Shown: positions 42,256 through 49,336 of the stretch, piece after piece
How positions within the stretch are numbered: the stretch's first letter is position 1
Layout of the letters: the number at the start of each line of letters is the position of its first letter
Assembly (NCBI GenBank): GCA_022071975.1
Contig: JAJVIO010000018.1
Coordinates: forward strand, 24,231-78,708
DNA from: Planctomycetota bacterium
GTDB taxonomy: Bacteria > Planctomycetota > UBA8742 > UBA2392
Reading direction: 5' to 3'
DNA: 54,478 nucleotides
Made by a program: the position numbers and the translations under genes
Notes under the pieces: model-generated
What the model was told of the DNA's origin: nothing
What the model saw: only the letters and a program-made list of their open reading frames with translations
Databases searched by the model: none

Positions 42256-42345
42256 CCTGGACCCGCCCGATCCGTTGCAACCGGAACGCAAGCTTTCGCG
42301 TTAATTCCCGTTGCATGAACGGGCGGCGGAGGCCAAAACAGCGCC

Positions 42346-43968
42346 ATGACTGAGCTACAACGACCAATCTACATCACGACACCGCTCTATTACGTCAACG
42401 ACGAGCTGCACATCGGCCACGCCACCACCACGGTCTACGCCGACACGCTCGCGCGGTTCTGGCGTTCCTGCGGCCGCCCGGTCCTGCTCCTAACCGGCAG
42501 CGACGAGCATGGCCAGAAAATCCACAAGGCCGCCACCGCCGCCGGCACCACGCCGCGCGGCTTTGCGGACCGCATCGTGGGCAAGTTCAACGAGCTGTGG
42601 GAGAAGCTGGACGTCCAGCACGACATTTTCATCCGCACCACTGACCCCTTCCATGAAGCCGCGGTGCAGAAGGTGTTCGAGCGCCTGAAGGCCGCTGACC
42701 TGCTGTATAAGTCGGCCTACAAAGCGCTCTACTGCGTAGAGTGCGAGACCAACTACACCGAGAAAGACCTGCTGGACGGCGCCTGCCCCGTCCACAAGAC
42801 TAAGCCGCAAGTCGTCGAAGAAGAAAACTACTTCTTCAAGCTGTCCGCTTTCACCGAGAAACTGCAGAAGCACATCGAAAGCCACCCGGACTGCATTGTG
42901 CCGGAGCCGCGCCGCAACGAAATCCTCGGCAAGCTGCGCGAAGGCCTGAACGACACCAGCGTCACCCGCGTGCAGTTCGACTGGGGCGTGCCCCTGCCCT
43001 GGGAGCCGAAACACGTGATCTGGGTCTGGACCGACGCCCTGGTCAACTACATCAGCGCACTCGGCTGGCCCGACAATGACCACTTCCCCACCGACGAGTT
43101 CCCCGGCCGCGCCCGCCACCAGCACGCGACACCACCCGGCAACAAGCCCTTTGAATACTGGTGGCCCGAGGCCGTGCACATCGTGGGCAAGGACATCCTG
43201 TGGCACCACAGCGTGATCTGGTGGAGCGAACTGCTGGGCGCCGGTGTGCAGCCCCCGAAGCAGGTGTTCGCGCACGGCTGGTGGCAGGTCGAGGGCGACA
43301 AGATGTCCAAGACGCTGGGTAACGTGATCCGCCCGGGTGACATTGCCGACAAGTACGGCCGCGACGCCCTGCGCTACCACATCCTGCGCGAGGGGCCCCA
43401 GCGCGGCGACTCGGACTGGCGGCATGCCAGCTTCGTGACGCGCTACAACGCGGACCTGGCCAACGGGCTTGGCAACCTGGTCAACCGCTCGCTCAACATG
43501 CTGAACAAGTATTTCGACGGCGAAGTGCCGGCGGAGTGCAAGTTCGAGCACGAGAAGCTGGAAGGCCTGCGCCAGGACCTGATCGGCCACGTCAACGACC
43601 TGTCGGACCGCCTGCTGGCGGACGTACGCGCCTTTGACCTGAATGCGGCCCTTGAGCAGATCTGGGTATTGGTGCGCGACTCCAACGCCTTTGTCAACGA
43701 AGCCGCGCCCTTCAAGCTGGCCAAGGACCCGACGCGCAAGCAGGATCTGCAGGCCAGTATGCACGCGCTGTGCGAAGTCCTGCACGCGCTGGCGTACGCG
43801 CTGAAGCCGTTCCTGCCGGACGCCGCGCAGCGCATCGCGGACCAGCTCGGGATTGACCTCGCCGAGCGTCTGCCGGCCGCGCTGAACTGGGGACGGCTGC
43901 TGCCAGGACACAAGATCGGCACGCCGGCGCCGCTGTTCGCGCGCCTGGACGAGCAAGCGAATGGATGA
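42346..43968 (+). CDS. metG: Methionyl-tRNA synthetase
   Basis: A 540-aa class I aminoacyl-tRNA synthetase charging tRNA-Met. HIGH is at residues 22-25 and KMSKT near 319-323. The connective domain has one CVEC...CPVH zinc knuckle near 126-148. The anticodon-binding helical bundle fills the C-terminal third (NLVNRSLNMLNKYFDGEVP onward). The length fits the short form without the C-terminal dimerisation (EMAP-like) domain. It overlaps the next gene by 8 bp and follows PSP1 by 90 bp. Confidence 0.97.
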   Translation: MTELQRPIYITTPLYYVNDELHIGHATTTVYADTLARFWRSCGRPVLLLTGSDEHGQKIHKAATAAGTTPRGFADRIVGKFNELWEKLDVQHDIFIRTTDPFHEAAVQKVFERLKAADLLYKSAYKALYCVECETNYTEKDLLDGACPVHKTKPQVVEEENYFFKLSAFTEKLQKHIESHPDCIVPEPRRNEILGKLREGLNDTSVTRVQFDWGVPLPWEPKHVIWVWTDALVNYISALGWPDNDHFPTDEFPGRARHQHATPPGNKPFEYWWPEAVHIVGKDILWHHSVIWWSELLGAGVQPPKQVFAHGWWQVEGDKMSKTLGNVIRPGDIADKYGRDALRYHILREGPQRGDSDWRHASFVTRYNADLANGLGNLVNRSLNMLNKYFDGEVPAECKFEHEKLEGLRQDLIGHVNDLSDRLLADVRAFDLNAALEQIWVLVRDSNAFVNEAAPFKLAKDPTRKQDLQASMHALCEVLHALAYALKPFLPDAAQRIADQLGIDLAERLPAALNWGRLLPGHKIGTPAPLFARLDEQANG

Positions 43969-44377
43969 GCAACAGCACAACCAGGCTGAGCAAGAGGACC
44001 CGATTGACGTCGAGGGCCTGTTGCTGCAGGTGCGCCGCAAGGACTCGCGGTACAGGGCGGCGGCCTATCACTTCGTGCTGTTCCAGGGCATCGAGTACAC
44101 GCTGCGCCGTTACCTGGGAGTGCCGCAGGGCCAGTTCCGCCACATGAACGGGCGCGAGATCTGCGAAGGCCTGCGCGAGCTGGCGCTGGAGGAGTTTGGC
44201 CCGCTTGCCCGCGACGTGTGGGCCTGGTGGGGCGTGAACACCACGCGCGACTGGGGCGATATCGTGTTCAACCTGATCGAGGTCGGCCTGCTGCACGCCC
44301 AGGACGACGACCGGCCCGAGCACTTCGACAACATCTACGACGTGGACGAAGCGCTCAGCCCGGCCCGCGTCCGCTAG
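43961..44377 (+). CDS. Minf_1886 family protein
   Basis: A 138-aa small protein that I place in the uncharacterised Minf_1886 family, common in PVC bacteria. It matches by its core: KDSRYRAAAYHFVLFQGIEY, the RHMNGREICEGLRELALEEF block with FGPLARDVWAWWGV, and FNLIEVGLLHAQDDD, followed by a DVDEA ending. It is a soluble alpha-helical protein with a Gln/Glu-rich N-terminus. It overlaps metG by 8 bp, so its translation is probably coupled. Its TAG stop lies inside the left end of the MITE-like element at 44374, which may have supplied the present C-terminus. Function unknown. Confidence 0.82.
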   Translation: MDEQQHNQAEQEDPIDVEGLLLQVRRKDSRYRAAAYHFVLFQGIEYTLRRYLGVPQGQFRHMNGREICEGLRELALEEFGPLARDVWAWWGVNTTRDWGDIVFNLIEVGLLHAQDDDRPEHFDNIYDVDEALSPARVR

Positions 44378-44541
44378 AGCATTTTCATGGTTAGTTTGCA
44401 GGCTTCCGCTTGCGGCGAACTTCGCAGCTCTGCGTCGCGCTACCTCGGCGTGGCCTCCAGCCACGCCTGCGTCCGCGCTCCTTGATCTGCTCGCTCGGCG
44501 CTGCGCGGAATCTCTGCAAACAAACCATGAAAAAGCTCTAG
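44374..44541. mobile_element. MITE-like element with 27-bp terminal inverted repeats
   Basis: A 168-bp non-coding element bounded by inverted repeats of 27 bp (44374-44400 and 44515-44541) that match at 25 positions. Both begin CTAGAGC and run through TTTTCATGGTT to TTTGCA. The interior has further hairpins, such as GGCGTGGC...GCCACGCC near 44450. No transposase gene is present, so mobility would need one in trans. CTAG at both ends may include or mimic a target-site duplication. The left end contains the stop codon of the Minf_1886 gene. Confidence 0.65.
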
Positions 44542-44564
44542 CGGGGCACGGTCGTCCCGTCGAA

Positions 44565-46091
44565 CTACAGAAGTCGTTGCAGCAACGCTTTCACGGCTTC
44601 AGCTGCCGGGTTGCGGGTATCGAAGGCGAGCAGGTCCAGGCGCTCGTCGGGCGCAGGCAACTCGAACTGTTTGCGGGCATTCTCCAGAAGGTCGGCGGTC
44701 GCGTCGCTTACCCTTGACGGGTCAAGAACGCGTTTCGTCATGCGCTCGCGCACCACCTCGTCTGGCGCGTCGCAATGCACGAACAGGGCGTGGCCTCCGG
44801 CCCTCCGTGCCGCCTCCACGGCCTGTTTGCGGCCATCGGCCATGCCGAACTGGGCGTCCAGCACAATGCCCGCGCCGGCCGAGGCCACCGCGGCGTACAG
44901 TGCGTCGTACACCTTCACCGACATCTCGTGGCTGTAGGCTTCCTGGGGCAAGCGCTCGCTGGGCGCTACGCCGCACAACTGCTTGCGCACCACGTCGCTG
45001 TTCACCACCGGCCAGCCGAAGTCAGCGCCGATCGCGTCGGCCACGGTGCTCTTGCCGCAGCCCATGATGCCCATGACCACGATGACGTGCGGTTCACGCG
45101 CGTGGAAGTCGGCCAGCGCGAAGTGCGCCGTTGCCTGCTCGCGGGCGCGTTTTTTCTGCTCTTCGGGCACTTCAGGCTCGTGCAGCTGCAGTGCCGTCAC
45201 CTTGCCCATCACGCAGGCCAGGTGCGCCTGGTAGTAGCGGCGCAGGGGCTCCGGGTAGTTGTCTTCGGCCACTTCGCGATAGGCGCTGAACACGTGTGCA
45301 GCCATGTCGAAAGCGCCCAGGGACTCCAGGCCGGTGGCCAGGAAGGCGACTTCGCACAACGTGTCCAGCCGCCGGAACAGCGGGTTGAATTCGATGCAGT
45401 CGGTGATGACCGGCCGGCCTTCCACGAAGGCGATGTTGCCCGGCTTGAGGTCGCCGTGGCCGTCGCGGATGCGGTTCTCGGCCACGCGCGCCTCGAAGAC
45501 TTCGCGGTGGCGCTCAAACCAGCCGCGCAACAGGGTGTCGAGCCGCTGCCAGCGCTCTCGCGCCAGGCACTCGGGCACGAAGGGCTCGCACTCGGCGATG
45601 TTGGCCACCGTGTTGTGGCGCAGGTTTTCGGGCAGGCCGGCGGCGCGCACTTCTTCGCTTGCGGGCTCGGCGCGATAAGCCTGCACCAGCACGCGCATCA
45701 GCGTGATGATGTGCTGCTCTTCGAGTTTGCCGTCGCGCATCAGGGCGGGCAGCCATGCATCGTCAGGAATGCGCCTCATGACCACGCAGTAATCGATCAC
45801 GCCCGGGCCGGGCTCGGGCAGGTCGTCACGCAGCTCCCCCACCGCCAGTTTGCCGTTGCCTTCACGAACCTCGGCCACACCCAGGTAGATGTCAGGGGCG
45901 AAGCGGCGGTTGAGGTGCAGCTCATTCAGGATCATCTGCCGCCGCAGCGCCAGCGTGGAGTAATCCAGGAACGGGAACTTGACGGGCTTCTTTAGCTTGT
46001 AAGCACGGTCTGAAGTCAAAAGCACCAGGTTGGCGTGAGTCTGGATCTCGCGCTCGACGGGCAGATCGAATGGCAGTCCGGTGTGGTGCAT
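44565..46091 (-). CDS. Two-domain kinase: APH-like phosphotransferase plus P-loop (AAA_33) kinase
   Basis: A 508-aa protein. The N-terminal half (about 1-330) resembles the aminoglycoside phosphotransferase/choline kinase fold, with a catalytic-loop-like DGHGDLKPGNIAF and the metal-binding segment ITDCIEFNPLFRRLD. The C-terminal half is a P-loop small-molecule kinase, with Walker A MGIMGCGKST (about 350-359), NSDVVRKQL and a lid with RMTKRVLDPSRVSD. This fusion is a known bacterial arrangement annotated as bifunctional aminoglycoside phosphotransferase/ATP-binding protein. Real substrates are not established and resistance is not implied. I start it at the ATG at 46091 (MHHTGLPFDLPVER). It is flanked by the MITE-like element and a dispersed repeat. 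Confidence 0.88.
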   Translation of the reverse strand: MHHTGLPFDLPVEREIQTHANLVLLTSDRAYKLKKPVKFPFLDYSTLALRRQMILNELHLNRRFAPDIYLGVAEVREGNGKLAVGELRDDLPEPGPGVIDYCVVMRRIPDDAWLPALMRDGKLEEQHIITLMRVLVQAYRAEPASEEVRAAGLPENLRHNTVANIAECEPFVPECLARERWQRLDTLLRGWFERHREVFEARVAENRIRDGHGDLKPGNIAFVEGRPVITDCIEFNPLFRRLDTLCEVAFLATGLESLGAFDMAAHVFSAYREVAEDNYPEPLRRYYQAHLACVMGKVTALQLHEPEVPEEQKKRAREQATAHFALADFHAREPHVIVVMGIMGCGKSTVADAIGADFGWPVVNSDVVRKQLCGVAPSERLPQEAYSHEMSVKVYDALYAAVASAGAGIVLDAQFGMADGRKQAVEAARRAGGHALFVHCDAPDEVVRERMTKRVLDPSRVSDATADLLENARKQFELPAPDERLDLLAFDTRNPAAEAVKALLQRLL

Positions 46092-46131
46092 GACTGCGTT
46101 GTAGCTGCGAGAACGCGAAAGCGCAAAAGCG

Positions 46132-46251
46132 TTAGCCACGGACTGCACGGAGTTCCACGGAGTAAGGCTGCAAGGCCAATCTACCGCACATGGTTGCTTG
46201 GGGTTTTCTGCAGCAGCTCATCCGTGTTCATCCGTGAAATCCGCGGCTTAA
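46132..46251. repeat. CACGGA-rich dispersed intergenic repeat with inverted halves
   Basis: The left part (46132-46163) holds TTAGCCACGGA followed by two CACGGA units. The right part (46217-46251) is its imperfect inverse, with TCCGTG twice and then CCGCGGCTTAA. Sequences of this type (CCACGGAT...CACGGAT) are, from memory, common intergenic repeats in diverse environmental genomes; this was not verified. It lies upstream of the two-domain kinase gene. Confidence 0.6.
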
Positions 46252-46253
46252 AC

Positions 46254-46283
46254 AAAAACGGCGGCCCGTAGGCCGCCGTTTTT
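46254..46283 (-). terminator. Intrinsic terminator of the secretin gene
   Basis: AAAAACGGCGGCC (46254-46266), loop CGTA, GGCCGCCGTTTTT (46271-46283): a perfect 13-bp palindrome with A and T runs on both sides. It lies 14 bp past the secretin stop, so it works leftward and could be bidirectional. Confidence 0.88.
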
Positions 46284-46296
46284 GCTGTTGGCTTGC

Positions 46297-49047
46297 TTAC
46301 TGGCCACCCCAGCCGGGACGGCGCATTTCTTCGTCGTTGAGGTCGATCACCTTGGCGTGAACGACGATCACCAGGTTGTACTGTTCCTTGTCGCGGCCCT
46401 GGCGCTTGAACAGGATGCCGAGCAGCGGGATGTCGCTGAGGATCGGCACGCCGCTTTCGATCCACTTGTCGCGCACGGTCTTCAGGCCGGCGATCACGAC
46501 CGCGCCGCCGTCGGGCACGCGCACGGTGGTCTGCACGGTCTGCAGCTTGATCTCCGGGATCTGGATGGTGACCGAGCTGGTGGGACCCAGCGTGGTGGTG
46601 AAGGTCGGGATCGGCAGCAGCAGCTCCGCAACCGTGGGCTGCACTTCAATGGTGATGAAGCGGCGGTCGTTGCTGACGGTCGGCTTCACGTCCAGCACCA
46701 TGCCGTCCAGGATCGTGTCGATCACCGGGTTGGCGATGGCGGCGCTGGTGGCGCTGTTCAGCTCGAAGTCCTGCACGTACGGGATCTGGTTCACGATGGT
46801 GATGTTCGCACGCTGGGTGTTGAAGGCGCTGAGGCGCGGTGCGGTCAGCACGCGGGCCTTCTTGCGCTTCTGCACCGCGACGATCACCGCGTTGATCTGC
46901 GTCAGGTCAACGAAGTATGCGAACTGCATCGCGAAGCCGCCCGTGTTCGTCAGCATGTTGCCGAGCGCGTTGTCGTAGATGTGCTCGAAACGGCCGCGGA
47001 TGTCCTGGTTGAAGTTGACGGGCGGGTTGTTCGGGTCCTGGTTATTGAAGAAAATACCCGAAGTCGGGTTGGCCGGGGCGATGCCGCCCGAGCCGTTGTC
47101 AAACTGGCCGCCGGCGTTGTCTTCAGGGCCGGTGGTGACGTCCTCCAGGGTGGTGTTGGCCTGGTTGGGCACCTGGGCCGGGCCGCCGTTGCCGCGGAAG
47201 TCGATGCCGAAGTCCTGCAGGTAGTCGTCTTCCACGCTGATGAAGCGCACTTCGATGTTCACCATCAGGCCGGCGATCTTGCGCAGCTCGTCCAGGAAAT
47301 CGCGCAGCTCGGCCTGCACCTGCGGGGTGTGGGTGGCAACCAGCTGGCCGCCGAAGAACTTGAGGGCGTTCGGCTCTTCCCATGAGTCCGGGGCAACCGA
47401 CTCGGTTACCAGTTCCTCGATACGCTCGATGTCCAGGGTGCGCTCCGACTCGTCGGGGTACACAATGCTGGGGCCGCTGCTGGAATCCTCTGCTGCGGTC
47501 AGGCGGATGCGCGGGCCGATGAACTCGGTGATGTTGAAGGTCAGGTCGCGCACGTCGTGCACTCGGGTAACCACCGAGCTGGCGTCTGCCTCGGCGTCTT
47601 CGCCGACCACGAACAGAACGCCGTAGCGGTACTGGGTCTTGAGGTCGAGGTCGGTCAGGATGATGTTCAGCGCGCTGCCGAGCGGGATGCCGTCCAGCGA
47701 AATGCTGACCGGCTCTTCACCGCTGCTGTCCGCCACGTCCGGGTGCAGGCGGATAGGAACACCGGCCTTGCGCTGGATGTCGGCGATCACGTTGCTGAGG
47801 GTTTCTTCCTCATAGACGACGTCAACAATCTTGGAATCCAGGGCGTTCTGGATCTTCTGCATTTCCGGGTCGATCTGCACGGCGTCCTGCGCGACGGCGC
47901 GGCGGGCGCGGATGCGCTCGGCCAGCAGGCCGGTCGGGTAGCGCAGCAACTCGGTCTGCGGCACCATCACCTCGCGCAGCTGGCGCAGGGTTTCCTGGTA
48001 GCCGGCGATGCGCTTCTCGAAGGTGTCGCGGTTCATCTGGATCAGCCGGCGGTCCGCGATGTCGCGCTTCAGGTCGTCGGCCTGGCGGAACTGCGGGTCC
48101 AGGAACAGGATGCGGTCCACGATCTCGGTGGCCGTGCGGAAACGGCGCAGCTCGAGGTTGTAGACGGCCTGGCGCCACAGCTCGACGATCTCTTCCTTGC
48201 GGCGGTCTTCCTCGGCCTGGCTTTCCAGGTCGCGCATGCGGCGCTCGCGCTTCAGGGCCTCTTCCTCGAGGGCCTTGCGCGAACGCTGAAGCTCGACGCG
48301 GGCGCGGTCAAGGCCGGCCTGCGCGATAGTATCGTAGTCCTTGCTGAGTTCGGCGCCGTAGGGCGCGAACTTCACCAGGCGGCGCAGCTTTTCCCACGAG
48401 TCGATGGCCGCAGCCCAGTCGCCTGAAGATTCGGCGGCCTTGGCGGCGTCATAGGTGCGGGCGGCCTCGATCTCGTACTCTTCCTGCGCGGCGGCGGGCA
48501 TGTCCGCCCAGCGCGGCGCCATGGCGGTGCCCTTCGAAAGCAGGTCACGCACCTCGTCGAGCATGTCCACAACGTCCGCGGTGTCCGTGCCCGGCTTGAG
48601 TTCAAGGGCTCGCTCGAAGTAGCGCTCGGCTTCCTCAAGGTCGTTGGCCTTCATGGCGATCACGCCACGGTCCTTCAGCCACTTGTACTCGACGTCGCGG
48701 CGGCGGTCGTTGTCGAACACCTCGCGCGCCTGCTTGTCGTCTTTGCCGACGTCAGCGCCACGCGTCGTTTCATCGACGCGCTTGCCTGCGTCGGTCGCGC
48801 CGGCCGTGCCGGTGCGTTCGCCGCCCGGGTTGTCGACCAGGTTGCCCGGCGCGCCTTCGCCGGTGCGCTCGTAGCCTTCGGGGGCGGCGTCTTCGGCCGT
48901 GTCCTCGGAGGCATAGACGTTGTCGTCAGGCGTCTCGACGCTGCGCCCGGAGTTGCCCTGGAACGGCATGACGGAGCAAGCCGTGATGGCAACGCAGGTG
49001 AAGGTCAGCGCAAGTACAGCACGCAGGTTCCGCAATGTAACTCTCAT
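46297..49047 (-). CDS. Secretin (GspD/PilQ-type) lipoprotein with TPR-like N-terminal region
   Basis: A 916-aa outer-membrane channel subunit. The ATG at 49047 starts a lipoprotein signal (LALTFTCVAITAC), so Cys24 would be lipidated. Residues 25-110 are disordered. About 115-370 are helical TPR-like repeats with a coiled coil (RDLESQAEEDRRKEEIVELW). Residues about 400-480 form an STN/N0-like domain (VVYEEETLSNVIADIQRK). A ring-building N-domain contains DFLDELRKIAGLMVNIEVRF, and the secretin domain (about 700-900) has VLTAPRLSAFNTQRANI and VLDVKPTVSNDRRFITIEV. Secretins gate type II secretion and type IV pili; the GspE ATPases at 1 and 16898 are possible partners. No other secretion genes adjoin it. 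Confidence 0.92.
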   Translation of the reverse strand: MRVTLRNLRAVLALTFTCVAITACSVMPFQGNSGRSVETPDDNVYASEDTAEDAAPEGYERTGEGAPGNLVDNPGGERTGTAGATDAGKRVDETTRGADVGKDDKQAREVFDNDRRRDVEYKWLKDRGVIAMKANDLEEAERYFERALELKPGTDTADVVDMLDEVRDLLSKGTAMAPRWADMPAAAQEEYEIEAARTYDAAKAAESSGDWAAAIDSWEKLRRLVKFAPYGAELSKDYDTIAQAGLDRARVELQRSRKALEEEALKRERRMRDLESQAEEDRRKEEIVELWRQAVYNLELRRFRTATEIVDRILFLDPQFRQADDLKRDIADRRLIQMNRDTFEKRIAGYQETLRQLREVMVPQTELLRYPTGLLAERIRARRAVAQDAVQIDPEMQKIQNALDSKIVDVVYEEETLSNVIADIQRKAGVPIRLHPDVADSSGEEPVSISLDGIPLGSALNIILTDLDLKTQYRYGVLFVVGEDAEADASSVVTRVHDVRDLTFNITEFIGPRIRLTAAEDSSSGPSIVYPDESERTLDIERIEELVTESVAPDSWEEPNALKFFGGQLVATHTPQVQAELRDFLDELRKIAGLMVNIEVRFISVEDDYLQDFGIDFRGNGGPAQVPNQANTTLEDVTTGPEDNAGGQFDNGSGGIAPANPTSGIFFNNQDPNNPPVNFNQDIRGRFEHIYDNALGNMLTNTGGFAMQFAYFVDLTQINAVIVAVQKRKKARVLTAPRLSAFNTQRANITIVNQIPYVQDFELNSATSAAIANPVIDTILDGMVLDVKPTVSNDRRFITIEVQPTVAELLLPIPTFTTTLGPTSSVTIQIPEIKLQTVQTTVRVPDGGAVVIAGLKTVRDKWIESGVPILSDIPLLGILFKRQGRDKEQYNLVIVVHAKVIDLNDEEMRRPGWGGQ

Positions 49048-49117
49048 TGAGCGTAGTCCTCGCCTTGGGGTTCGCGACGAATGACAACTCGGCAATCAGC
49101 CGGGGGGCCGTTGTCGC

Positions 49118-49146
49118 AATACACCAGGGGAACCAGGGGTCCGCAA
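49118..49146 (-). promoter_or_regulatory. Candidate sigma-70-type promoter of the secretin gene
   Basis: On the minus strand, TTGCGG (49146-49141), a 17-bp spacer and TGTATT (49123-49118). The predicted leader is about 60 bases, and GAGGA lies 11-15 bases before the ATG at 49047. Confidence 0.4.
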
Positions 49147-49336
49147 ATCGGGGGGTAAAAAGAAGGTTAGCCACGGCGCAAGGGGCGTCAAGCAGGAAAA
49201 GCGGCCGCAAAAGCCACCGGTTCGTCACTGAAGAGCCACGCCCGGGAACCTCGGCAATGGGATTCATGTCACCCCGTAAAGGGATCAGGAAGCTGGGCGC
49301 AGGTTCCTGATAAATGAAGGTACCGGGATGCCTGAA

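Noticed and set aside
40855..42291. N-terminal extension of the kinase to 42291
   Set aside because: The extension is antisense to the PSP1 gene. The zinc ribbon right after the ATG at 40854 marks the true start.
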